64,000 nucleotides of DNA. Source: Malus domestica. Taxonomy: Eukaryota > Streptophyta > Magnoliopsida > Rosales > Rosaceae. A program made the translations under genes and the position numbers. Under the pieces are notes generated by a model. The model ran no database searches. It was not told the DNA's origin and saw only the letters and a program-made list of their open reading frames with translations. The stretch lies in NCBI RefSeq assembly GCF_042453785.1, contig NC_091664.1, positions 1,231,001 to 1,295,000 of the forward strand, given 5' to 3'. Shown piece by piece: positions 45,248 through 56,040 of the stretch. Positions within the stretch are counted from its first letter, which is position 1; each line of letters begins with the position of its first letter.

Positions 45248-46544
45248 TCATGTATTTAAAGAAACAATCACGTAGGCCTGCCGTGAAGGCTTTAAGGGCA
45301 GTCTTGTCGTCTGCCTCGGCACACCGGGAGTATTCATGGCTGAAGCGGCCAGCATACATACGTAATGACTCGTCTGGCCTCTGGCGGATAGTGTACAGGT
45401 CATCTGCAGAGTGCAAGCGATCGGTTTGGAAAATGTGTTGGGAAACAAATAGTTTCCTCAATTCCTCAAATGAGTCTACCGTCTCAGGTGTAAGACGACA
45501 ATACCAATTTAGAGCTCCGCCAGAGAGGGTGGAGGGGAAGAGAAGACATCGCTCTTCGTCGGTGTGCATCCGGTATGCCATGGTGGACTCAAAGAGGTTA
45601 AGGTGCTCAATCGGGTCCTCTTTTCCAGTATAAAGTTGCAAGCCAAGCTTCTGCTTTGTCTTTGCTTGAAGGGGGGTGTTGAGGATCCTCCTTGTAAGAG
45701 GGCCAGGCCTGGGTTGGTTCCAGTCAGGTATTTCAGCCTGACGTTCAGCCTTCAACTTGTTTACTTCCTCAAGAAGTTGTAGGACAAGGGGGTCCTGAGC
45801 GGAGTTATGTGCCACTGGAGCTTTCTTTCGTAAATCTCCATCTCCTCTTGGAATTAGGAAGGTTTGATCAAGGGCATGTGATTTTTCCCTGGACTCGCTG
45901 TACTGGCTTCCAGGGTATGTCTGTCAGAACACATCTGAGTCCCCTGTACCCTCATGTCTCTCTAGGACTTGTTGCACTTTCCCCAAGTTGGTGGCCGGCT
46001 CGGGCCGTGGCAGGGGACCGAGTCTCTCAGAAATCCTTGGGTCATTGATCTTTGAGCTTATATGGATGGAATTCTCTCGACGTTGCTTCAGGAAATCCCG
46101 ACAATCGCGAAAGACGACTTTCGATCCTTCTGCCCCTTCAGCAAAGAGGTGTCTCCCTCCGCTTCTCATGGTTCGGGTCGAAGCAACTGGGTTAAGAGAA
46201 GCCTCATGTTGATTATCAAATCGAGGGGTAATTTGTTCCCTATCAGGGATATCTATGTCGAATGCATGTGACCCTCCATGTTGGAGGGCACCCAGTTGAT
46301 GGTTGACTTCCACGGGGGCAACAAGCTCGCGTGTCTGAGCTTGCCTAGCTTCGTGGAGTGTCTCGAAGAGCTTCTCATATTGCTCCTGGAGGACCTCATT
46401 CCTCATTGCTATCTTGTTGTTCTGAGCTTCCAACTCATCGACTTTAGCTTGAAGAAGAACTCGTTTTCCTTCCTTCTTTCGTTGTTTCGCACTATGTGCA
46501 AGGGGGGTGTCATTCTGTGTGCTGTGGCTTCCTTCGTTTCCCAT
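45126..46544 (-). pseudogene. Inner element gag, one internal stop, truncated
   Basis: Structural capsid-type protein of an LTR retrotransposon. The frame runs from an ATG at 46544 (MGNEGSHSTQNDTPLAHSAK) through a coiled coil (about residues 22-75) to a TGA at 45926-45924. It then continues in the same frame to 45126 with a clear retrotransposon-gag domain: DPIEHLNLFESTMAYRMHTD, then GGALNWYCRL, then RKLFVSQHIF and DESLRMYAGRFSHEYSRCAE. The C-terminal part, with any zinc knuckle, and the whole of pol are absent. The sequence switches at about 45126-45250 to an ORF on the opposite strand (44975-45247). A single nonsense codon is the only other lesion, in keeping with a recent insertion. The frame preservation suggests the parental family still made functional Gag. 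Confidence 0.88.
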
Positions 46545-46630
46545 GCTGGAGAGGGATGCCTGATCAAAAGAAAGTGTACGAATGATAGAAACCAGCTTGA
46601 CACAGCTGAAGAGAGTAGGAATAAGTGTCG

Positions 46631-46651
46631 TTTCCCACAGACGGCGCCAAA
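46631..46651 (-). promoter_or_regulatory. Primer-binding site of the inner element
   Basis: Minus strand reads TTTGGCGCCGTCTGTGGG immediately after the 5' LTR, the conserved PBS form of many plant Ty3/gypsy Tat-lineage elements. Confidence 0.8.
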
Positions 46652-47163
46652 TGTTGATGCACAAAATCAGCGAAGACTTTGGTACAACAGAAAGTGTCAG
46701 GTTTTATGACCTTCGCTTGGTTGCTTCGGTCACTAGTGAGGATAAGTACGTAAATGAATAGAGACAGAGAAGCAAACACAGGATGTACGTGGTTCACCCA
46801 GATTGGCTACGTCCACGGAGTAGAGGAGTTCTTATTAGTAGTGAAGGGCTTACACAAGTACAAAGGATCAAGCTCTCAATTTAGTGAGTTCTTGTGAATG
46901 ATTTAACACAAATGGCATTAGCCAATATTGTGGGGGAATGACCCCTATTTATAGAAAAACTTGTAGCTTTGTCACATTGACATGTGTCATGTTATGATTG
47001 GTTCTTGATGTCGACACGTGCTGCGCTCTGATTGGCTTCTAATCTTGACACGTGTCGAGTAGTGATTGGCCTTCTGGTCGGAGGGGAACTCTTCTGGGTC
47101 CTTGACAGTATAGCGTTGGCCGGTGCTCGGTAGTTTCGGGATTGGTCAAGTATGGTACAAACA
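46652..47163 (-). repeat. 5' LTR of the inner element
   Basis: 512 bases, TATA box on the minus strand at 46953-46946. It drives transcription leftwards, towards gag. Confidence 0.95.
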
Positions 47164-48177
47164 CTGTTCATCCTAAGATCAAGCCCCAACGGCCCTTTGG
47201 ATCAACAACATCAACAAATCCACACAATTGTTCATCCTAAGATCAAGCCCCAATGGCCATTTGGATCAATAACATCAACAAATCCACATAACTGTTCATC
47301 CTAAGATCAAGCCCCAACGGCCCTTTGGATCAACAACATTAACAAATCCACACAATTGTTCATACTAAGATCAAGCCCCAACGGCCTTTTGGATCAATAA
47401 CATCAACAAATCCACACAACTGTTCATCCTAAGATCAAGCCCCGACAGCCCTTTTGGATCAACAGCATCAACAAATCCACATAACTGTTCATCCTAAGAT
47501 CAAGCCCCGACGACCCTTTGGATCAACAACATCAACAAATCCACACAACTGTTCATCCTAAGATCAAGCCCCAATAGCCCTTTTTGGATCAACAATCATC
47601 CACCAATTCAAGATCAAGCCCCGACGGCCCTTGGATCAACAATCCACCAATTCAAGATCAAGCCCCAAAGGCCCTTGAAGAACTTCCACAAATTCAAGAT
47701 CAAGCCTCGACGGCCCTTGAAGAAAGCACCATCGTTCATCATCCATTCATCCAAGATCAAGCCCCGACGGCTCTTGGATCAACAACATCAACAAATCCAC
47801 ACATCCAGCCGTTCTTCAAGATCAAGCCCAAAAGCCCTTGAAGATCCATTCATCACCGTTATTCAAGATCAAACCTTAACGGCCCTTGAAGAAACACTCA
47901 TCCTCAAGATCAAGCCCCAACGGCTCCTTGAAGATCCGCTCAAATCCACCTTCAAAGATCAAGCCCACGACCCTTTGAAGAAACTTCCAACAGTTCATCC
48001 AAGATCAAGCCTCGACGGCCCTTGGATCAACGAAACATCCACAAATCAACACCTTACGGAGATCGAATCAAAGGATCAAATTTGAGAGAGATTGTAACCC
48101 AAAATCATCAAACACCAAATATTATTTTGTGCACGTTGTTCTTGTCGTTTTCGTTTCAGGAATTTTCCGTGTTCACA

Positions 48178-48200
48178 AATTGGCACGCCCAGTGGGACAA
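48178..48200 (+). promoter_or_regulatory. Primer-binding-like site of the outer element
   Basis: TTGGCACGCCCAGTGGGAC follows the left LTR directly. The matching tRNA cannot be fixed from sequence alone. Confidence 0.6.
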
Positions 48201-48255
48201 TCTCTACCTCTCATCTCTTTCTCCGTTCAAGGAATCCAAATACACCTCAAAGTCA

Positions 48256-49931
48256 ATGGCATCAAGCAAGGGACAAGCCGTTTTCGCAACCACTGAGGGA
48301 AGGGTCCTAAGCACTTCTGCCATAAATGGACAATCCATTGGCGCCATAACCGCTCCTCAACATGTCACTTCAAAGTTTGTGTCGTTAAAGGAGCAAGGGG
48401 AGCATCAAAGGCGCGAGTCCGTCATCAACCTGACCTTGTTGGGGGCACCGAAGCATGATGCTGAGGCACACAAGATGACATCCCAAAGCAGCCAACGACG
48501 TTCTTCATCAGCATCCTGAATGTCTAAAGGAAAGTCACGTCTATTGGTCGCACAAGTCATGACCATCGGCGTTACCTCCATCGAAGAACAACTGGCTCAA
48601 ATGAATGAAGCAATCGCAAGGCTAACCCGAACTGTGGAAGAAAAAGACTTGCAAATCGCTGCACTCGTCAGTCGACTAGAGCCACAGGACGGCGAGAACC
48701 TAACCTAGAAGATGAGCCTACGGTGGAGAGAATCGATGTGAAGCCGGAGCCAGACCAAGAAGCGGCACTCATGAGATCTCTTTCTATCCAGCAGTTGCAA
48801 GAGATGATTGCCAGCACCGTCAAGGCACAGTACGAAGGGAGCTCAAATACCTCCGGGTTGTACTCAAAGCCTTATTCAAAGAAGATTGATGCCCTAAAGA
48901 TGCCGAGGGGATATCAACCACCAAAGTTCATGCAGTTTGATGGAAAAGGAAACCCAAAGCAGCACGTTGCACATTTCGTCGAAACTTGCAACAACGCGGG
49001 GACGGAGGGAGACTACCTCGCCAAGCAGTTTGTGCGCTCGCTGAAAGGAAACGCCTTTGAGTGGTACACGGACCTAGAGCCTGAGTCCATCAACAGCTGG
49101 GAGCAATTGGAGCGGGAATTCCTCAACCGCTTCTACAGCACCCGCCGCACTGTGAGCATGCTAGAGCTAACGAGCACAAAGCAGTGGAAGGACGAGCCAA
49201 TCATTGACTACATCAACAGATGGCGCACTCTAAGCCTCGACTGTAAAGACACGCTCTCGGAAACCTCTTCAATCGAGATGTGCATCCAAGGCATGCAATG
49301 GGGTTTGCAATACATCCTTCAAGGCATTAAACCACGGACCTTTGAGGAATTGGCCACCCGCGCCCATGACATGGAGTTGAGCATCGCCCATCATGGGAAG
49401 AAGGAACTGATCGCCGACTACAAGAACGACAAAATTCTTGAGACAAAGGTGAAGAAGGCTACGTGGAAATCCACCAAGGAAGCAATGACAGTCAACACAT
49501 CTCCCGTCAAAATCCCTACACGAGGCAAGGCGATTCAAGCTGAAGCTTTTCGTGATCAAGAAATGCGTAGATGCACTTTGAAGGAGCTTGAGGAGAAAAC
49601 TTATCCATTCCCCGACTTTGATGTGGTTGCCATGTTAGAAGACTTGCTAGAAAAGAATGTGATCGACTTGCCTGAGTGCAGACGGCCAGAAGAGATGAAT
49701 CGCACCGACAGTCCAAGGTACTGTAAATTCCACCGCTTTATCAGTCATCCGACAGAAAAGTGCTTCGTGCTGAAAGATCTCATCATGAAGCTGGCTCAGA
49801 AAGGAATCATCGAGCTAGATCTTGACGATGTGGTGAAGTCAAACTATACCACCATCACTTCTGGCTCTTCGGACTCAAAGTTTTTACCTCAACCTCCGGG
49901 GGCATCCTCCAAGACAAGCAAAGTTGAATGA
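48256..49931 (+). pseudogene. Outer element gag, one stop and one frameshift
   Basis: Capsid-type protein of the outer element. The frame starts at ATG 48256 (MASSKGQAVFATTEGRVLST), is broken by a TGA at 48517-48519, continues in frame with a coiled-coil segment (EEQLAQMNEAIARLTRTVEE), and shifts frame by one base near 48700. From 48723 it is open for about 400 codons to 49931. This part has a clear retrotransposon-gag domain (FDGKGNPKQHVAHFVETCNN, then NAFEWYTDL, REFLNRFYSTRRTVSMLEL, and DYINRWRTLSL) and, near the end, a Cys/His cluster YCKFHRFISHPTEKC that resembles a reduced zinc knuckle. It belongs to a different gag family from the inner element. The main capsid part is intact; only the N-terminal region is damaged. 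Confidence 0.9.
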
Positions 49932-50230
49932 TGGACTCAAGTCACTCCTAAGAAATTGCACAAAAAGCATACGTCTCCTTCACAAGTTCGCCAATCGGAA
50001 AGAGGGCAAATCAGCTATTGTCAAACTTCAAAGCAACGTGAACGTGTTGAAAATGATGAAATTGCGACACAAAGATCGTCCATCCCCATCACAATGCGCG
50101 ATTTCTTGCCCGAAGACTTCTTCAATCACTCGGTCAAGGCTCCTTGCTATGAAGATTGTGAGGAACGCTTCTCCAAAATTGCTTGACAAAATTCACAAAT
50201 TCTCCTCGCCCACACGAGTCTAAACTGCAT
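49932..50230. other. Outer element: post-gag region
   Basis: Sequence still resembles coding DNA in composition, and gag-pol linker-like words are visible (ITMRDFLPEDFF in one frame near 50090), but no protease or RT motif follows. It looks like the stump of a deleted pol region. Confidence 0.5.
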
Positions 50231-50800
50231 AGCACAAAGCTCCTGGTCTGCACGAGCATAAAAGGCAACACCAATGCTCCTTGTTCGCACGAGCCTAAAC
50301 TGCACGAACCAATGCTCCTTATTCGCACGAGCCTAAACTACATGAACCAATGCTCCTTGTTCGCACGAGCCTAAACTGCACGAACCAAATCTCCTTGTCC
50401 GCATGAGCCTAAACTGTAGGACACGAGGCTCCTCGCCTACACGAGCCTAAATTGCATGGCACAACACTCCTGGTCCGCATGAGCATAAAAGGCAACATCA
50501 ACGCTCCTGATCCGCATGAGCATAAAAGGCGATACCAACGCTCCTGGTCCACACGAGCCTAAAATGTGACAACCAAAGCTCTTGGTCCCCATAAGCATAA
50601 AAGGCAACACCAACGCTCCTGATCTGCATGAGCATAAAAGGCGATACCAACGCTCCTGGTTTGCACGAGCATAAAAGGCGACACCAAAGCTCATTGCCTG
50701 CATGAGCTGAAACTGCAAGCAGCACCAAAAACACTCATTGCTTGCACGAGTTGAAACTGCAAACGTCATCGAGATGCTCCTGGCCCGCAAGAGCATAAAC
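50231..50800. repeat. 37-38-bp tandem array in the outer element
   Basis: About 15 units of the form GCTCCTGGTCCGCACGAGC followed by (A/C)TAAAAGGCAACACCA or CTAAACTGCACGAACCA. GCTC and GAGC at the ends of the first part can pair, giving each unit a small hairpin. The array takes the place where pol would be expected. Confidence 0.92.
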
Positions 50801-53000
50801 CGCCAAAAGCAATCCATCACCCATTTGAACTACGTTATGACTTGATCCCTCATCAACAGAGGATACGTAGGCAACTTGAAGCGTCAAAACTTCAAGTACA
50901 GTCACACCGTCTAAAAAAAAATATAACACTTTGAAGAAAGAAGAGGTCGGACAAATCAAGATCATAGAAGTGCAAGAAAGGAGTTTCTACAAAGCGAAAA
51001 TTCAAGTGTGCTTTGAAACGAACTGCGTGCCTCTATAAAAATCAGCACTCGACGGGATTTCAGAGATCGAAGAGGCAAGCTCAGAATTCAAAGAGGCCAA
51101 TTCAAAAATCGAAGAGGCAAGCTCAGAAATCAGATAGGCATCTTGCTTTTCCAGACGTGTCAGCACCCGTCACACGTAAACTCAGTTTTGCGGAAATCAC
51201 AGGCAATTTGTCGAAACGCCGATCCTAGATATCGAAGAGGCGCTAGCCTTTTTTAGCCTCGTTAACACCTGTCACATGCACACTCAGCTTGGCGGAAATT
51301 ACGGACAATTTGTCGAAGATTTCTGATAAAGAAGAAAGCACGTGAAGCCATACTGATCAATCACGCATTGGTTGCCGACACAAGTGAAAGAATAGTACCT
51401 CTACAGGTATTAAAAGACTTCATATAACTATCCACCTTCACCCTCCATAGCAAGGCAGACATACAGAACCTTTCTTCATCTCTGAGAACCTTTCTTCATC
51501 TCCGAGAATGCCTTCCCAACGAAGCCTCTCGAGTCACTCAGTGTTTCTTATTCCTTGGGGTACATCTGCAAACAAATGACACCAAAGCAAAAGTATCTCA
51601 TATCACCAGGGTAGAAAGCAAGAATATCTCATATCATGCTTTCTCCCCGTCTTTTCCTTTGTCATTGTTCTTACCTGCAAAGACAAGGATAAATAAAACA
51701 ATATGTCTGAACCTCCACTCAAACTCGGGTAAGGAATCGACTACCTGGAACCTTTGCCTGATTGCTTACATGGTATTACTCTCGAGTACTCGTCTTCCAC
51801 TGCTGCTGTACTTCCAAAGAAGTTGCCAGATCTGCCTGGAGAACAGATAAGGCAAGTGAAAATGATACCTTGCAACATGTGGAGACAACGTGCAGAAGGA
51901 ACAAGCAGAGAAGAATGTGGTCTGCACAGTCAACTCAGCAGAAGGAGTCCGAGTTGAGGAACTCAAGAAGCTGCCACATCTGCCTGAAGAAACAAACAAA
52001 GAAAAATACAGCATGCACAGTCAACTCAGCAGAAAGAGTCTGAACTGAGGAACTTGAGAAGATGCCACATTCTGCCAGAAGAATAGATAAGGCAAGAGAA
52101 AATGATACATTGAAGCATGTGGAGACAAGCAGAACAAAGCACGTGCCGATTCATCCGCTACTTCTTCAAAATCAAAAGTATCTCATATCATCAGGGTTGC
52201 AATCATTCTGGACGGTGAATTCGTTTTGACCCTCAAATTCTTGGGTCGGCTTACTAGGCGTTGTGAGCTGCACGTGTCGATTCACCACCCTTGAATCAAA
52301 TCCTTAAAGATCAAGTCACCAACTGGAAGAAGAGCCCATCAATCTTGAAGATTATACCGTTGACTAAACTGCTCAGGTGTGAATTAGAAAGATTGAACAA
52401 AGCAACAAGTCGTCACCTTCACCTCGTGCCTGCTTGCCATGTGTTCGAGTCAACCTTCAAGAATCAAGCCTCAACGGCCCTTGAATAAGCTTCCAGCCAA
52501 ATTCAAGATCAAGCCTCGACGGCCCTTGAGGAAATCACAAGTCTGATTCAAGATCAAGTGTCTACCACCCTTGAATCAAAACCTAGTTCAAGAATAAGCT
52601 GTGGAAAATCAACAATTTGAGGAATCCAGAAAATCTTCCAATCCAGTTCAAGATTAAAGCTGTGGAAAGTCAACAAAGCGCAAAAAACAAATACGTGCCG
52701 ATTCATCCACTACCAAAGCCAAAGATCATCTACCACATGAAGCTCCTTGTGGTCCAATTTCAACCTTCAAGATCAAGCCTCGACGGCCCTTAAAGAAATT
52801 TCAAACAAAAGTTCAAGAACAAGCCTCAACGGCCCTTGAAGAAATCTCAAGCCCAATTCAAGATCAAGCCTCAACGGCTCTTGAAGAAATCTCCAGCCCA
52901 ATTCAAGATCAAGCCTCGATGGCCCTTGAATCGACATCTGCAGTAAGGGACTTCAAAACGCATCTCCTACACGTGACAAACACATGTATACGACGCACCT
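50801..53000. other. Outer element: 3' non-coding region
   Basis: No ORF of note on either strand. 50935-51060 (AAGAGGTCGGACAAATCAAG, then CCTCTATAAAAATC and GCACTCGACGG) is the reverse complement of 41715-41840 in the inner element, and other parts match 40100-41700. 52440-52930 repeats the AAGATCAAGCCTC unit found in the LTRs. Confidence 0.7.
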
Positions 53001-53015
53001 TGAAGTGGGGGCATT
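53001..53015 (+). promoter_or_regulatory. Polypurine tract of the outer element
   Basis: TGAAGTGGGGGCATT lies directly before the right LTR, where the plus-strand primer of an LTR element is expected. Confidence 0.7.
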
Positions 53016-55053
53016 TGTAGACATCGAAATTGCAGTGAAATAAATGTTCACCAACGCATTGAAATTTTGACGTGTCAGGGCATACATGGCATATGCCACA
53101 TGTCATACAAATTGTACACATGGTGTGTGACTCAACAAAATAAGAAGAAATACCCTTGGAGGATTACATAAGTTTTTCTTCTCATTTTGGGCAATGACAA
53201 GGCAAGCACATTTCAATCCATTGAAGATCAAAACAAGGTTTTCTTCTCATTTTGGGCAATGACAAAGCATGCACATATCAAGTTTAAAATGATATTAAGT
53301 GGAAAATTAGGCCATAAAATTACCACTTCAAGTTTAAAATTGTATTAAGCGGGAAATTAGGCAATGGTGCTTGGAAAAGAAAAAAATATTTTGTGGTGGT
53401 GATTCATTATCAAAGCCTATAAATAGGCTTCTACATCAAGGTATCAAAAAACCAATTCACAAATACATTTCTCTACTCCCAAAATGGAAGAGAATACTCC
53501 CCACACATCCAAAATCCTTGAAGCTTTGAAACTCTAAAGCTTTCAAGCATCCAACCTCCCAAATTCAAGCAAATCCCGAAGGATCAAGAAAGCCTTCTTC
53601 GTTCTTCGTCAAATCCTCCTTCAAGATCAAGCCCTAACAGCCCTTGAAGAAATTTCTCCTTCAAGATCAAGCCCCAACGGCCCTTGAAGAAATTCCACTA
53701 ATTCAAGATCAAGCCTCGACGGCCCTTGAAGAAAGTGTTCAACAAATCCACACAACTGTTCATCCTAAGATCAAGCCCCGACGGCCCTTTTGGATCAACA
53801 ACATCACCAAATCCACATAACTGTTCATCCTAAGATCAAGCCCTTGAAGAAATTTCTCCTTCAAGATCAAGCCCCAACAGCCCTTGAAGAACTTCCACTA
53901 ATTCAAGATCAAGCATCGACGGCCATTGAAGAAAATGTTCAACAAATCCACACAATTGTTCATCCTAAGATCAAGCCCCGACGACCCTTTTGGATCAACA
54001 ACATCACCAAATCCACATAACTATTCATCCTAAGATCAAGCCCCAACAGTCCTTTGGATCAACAACATCAACAAATCCACACAATTGTTCATCATAAGAT
54101 CAAGAACTGTTCATCCTAAGATCAAGCTCCAACGGCCCTTTGGATCAACAACATCAACAAATCCACACAATTGTTCATCCTAAGATCAAGCCCCAACGGC
54201 CCTTTGGATCAATAACATCAACAAATCTACACAACTGTTCATCCTAAGATCAAGCCCCGACGACCCTTTTGGATCAACAACATCACCAAATCCACATAAA
54301 TGTTCATCCTAAGATCAAGCCCCAACGGCCCTTTGGATCAACAACATCAACAAATCCACACAACTGTTCATCCTAAGATCAAGCCCCAACGACCCTTTTT
54401 GGATCAACAATCATCCACCAATTCAAGATCAAGCCCCAACGGCCCTTGAAGAAAGTGTTCTTCATTCTTCGTTCATCGTTCTTCCAAGATCAAGCCCCGA
54501 CGGCCCTTGGATCAACAATCCACCAATTCAAGATCAAGCCCCAGAGGCCCTTGAAGAACTTCCACCAATTCAAGATCAAGCCCCGACGGCCCTTGAAGAA
54601 AGCACCATCGTTCATCATCCGTTCATCCAAGATCAAGCCCCGACGGCCCTTGGATCAACAACATCAACAAATCTACACATCCAACCGTTCTTCAAGATCA
54701 AGCCCAAAAGCCCTTGAAGATCTGTTCATCACCGTTATTCAAGATCAAACCTTAACGGCCCTTAAAGAAACACTCATCCTCAAGATCAAGCCCCAACGGT
54801 TCCTTGAAGATCCGCTCAAATCCACCTTCAAAGATCAAGCCCACGGCCATTTGAAGAAACTTCCAACAGTTCATCCAAGATCAAGCCTCGACGGCCCTTG
54901 GATCAACGAAACATCCACAAATCAACACCTTACGGAGATCGAATCAGAGGATCAAATTTGAGAAAGATTGTAACCCAAAATCATCAAACACCAAATATTA
55001 TTTTGTGCACGTTGTTCTTGTCGCTTTCGTTTCAGGAATTTTCTGTGTTCACA
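53016..55053 (+). repeat. Right (3') LTR of the outer element
   Basis: 2038 bases, intact, with its TATA box at 53418-53425. It is about 220 bases longer than the left LTR because it has more internal units in the array at about 53600-54900. Confidence 0.92.
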
Positions 55054-55058
55054 ATATC

Positions 55059-56040
55059 ATCAGAAGATGTAAATATAAGTTCTACTCTAATAGGCAATAT
55101 GTAAATTTGAGATCTCATTTATTTTATCTCTTTGACTCGCATAACTCACCTTCTAAAGTTGTAAAAAAAAAATGTAAATACATATTTCTCTCTTCATCCT
55201 CTGTGAAGATATATAATTTACATTCTACCATTTGAAAGTTGTTTGACCAAGAAAAAATATAAAATGCCTGTTTTAAGACATTCTACATCTCCCATTAAAG
55301 ATATCTGTGATTATCTTTTATGCAACAACCCTCATGAGATTGGAATTCAAGACACAAACAACAAAGTATATAAGGGTTGGTCATCGGCTAAGATAAATGC
55401 AGTCAGTTGCATTGATAATCACACCAGTTATATAGAAGATTTGAACTGAATACCAACTTGTTTCACGCAAATACAAGGTTATACCAAGCTTGTATAACTA
55501 GTGTTTACAAGCTCCTCATAGGCCCGAAAAGAGAATAGGCACAACCACTCAATATTTTCATGGACATCTACAAGAGAAGGAGAACCTGTTTGATAAGGTA
55601 CACCGTTACGGTGGTGTTCTGTGTTACTAATAAAATGACATGTAAAGAAAAACTAGACATATAAAAAAAAATCCTAATACAAATATTGTATTATGACATA
55701 TAATCCTATCATTTTTAAGATATCCGTACAATACAAGTTCATCGCCTAAAAAATGTCTGAAAATCCTTCTAGCCACAATTAAGTAGACCTCAAAGCACCA
55801 AGAAATCACAGATTTACAAGATATAGTTGCCTTCTTCTACTTGGCATCCAAAACTGATCAAATTACACCTCACACACCTTATATGTTAGCTCATTTTGTT
55901 TTTTGAGATCACAAGCTTCACAAAAAAGAAGTGGACAAAAATGCCCCCCAAACAAAAAAGTTCAAAAACAATCCAAAATAATGCATCAAATAATGTAGGG
56001 GTATTTTCATCAATTCATTTTGTACAATTTTTTTTTAAAT
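55059..56040. other. Intergenic, no gene seen
   Basis: Unique AT-rich sequence. A 68-codon plus-strand frame at 55243-55449 resembles nothing known and lacks upstream signals. Confidence 0.4.

Larger units (their letters stand above)
39100..47163 (-). mobile_element. Inner LTR retrotransposon, gag-only, with antisense ORF
   Basis: Complete 8064-base element inserted in the outer element's left LTR, in the opposite orientation. The 5-base target repeat ctgtt is perfect (39095-39099 and 47164-47168). Both LTRs are 512 bases. In its own (minus) direction: 5' LTR 47163-46652; PBS 46651-46631 (TTTGGCGCCGTCTGTGGG, as in Tat/Ogre-type Ty3/gypsy elements); gag 46544-45126; long non-coding tandem-repeat region; an antisense ORF (41853-42527, plus strand); polypurine-like AGGGGAGCAC next to the 3' LTR (39611-39100). 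No pol domain is visible. Confidence 0.93.
38289..48177 (+). repeat. Left (5') LTR of the outer element, split by the inner element
   Basis: LTR sequence occupies 38289-39099 and 47169-48177, about 1.82 kb in total. The TATA box TATAAATA is at 38691-38698 inside a GCCTATAAATAGGC palindrome. The 3' half is an array of AAGATCAAGCC-type units. Compared with 53016-53530, I count about six substitutions in the first 500 bases. Confidence 0.9.
38284..55058 (+). mobile_element. Outer LTR retrotransposon, gag-only, with nested insertion
   Basis: The element spans 38289-55053. The 5-base target repeat atatc flanks it exactly (38284-38288 and 55054-55058). LTRs start TGTAGACATCG and end TTCACA. Without the inner element and its TSD copy it is about 8.7 kb. 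Internal order: primer-binding-like site at 48178-48200, gag 48256-49931, a 37-38 base tandem array (50231-50800), a 3' region (50935-53000), a polypurine tract (53001-53015, GAAGTGGGGG), and the right LTR. No protease, reverse transcriptase, RNase H or integrase motif is visible between gag and the right LTR, so it needs proteins from elsewhere. The gag type suggests the Ty3/gypsy superfamily. It fits the TR-GAG class of non-autonomous elements. Confidence 0.92.

Noticed and set aside
45238-45633. 131-codon plus-strand ORF opposite gag
   Set aside because: It is the antisense shadow of the gag domain; the minus-strand reading is clearly the real one.
47584-48085. Plus-strand ORFs made of KIKPRR and DQAPTALEE repeats in the LTR
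   Set aside because: They arise from the AAGATCAAGCC unit array; the frames change between units and between the two LTRs.
48022-48255. Start of the outer gag within the LTR frame at 48022
   Set aside because: That part of the frame lies in the LTR and PBS; the first ATG after the PBS (48256) is the more sensible start.
50437-50820. 127-codon minus-strand ORF with repeated AFYAHADQE peptides
   Set aside because: It is a translation of the 37-38-bp tandem array and has no start context or non-repeat part.
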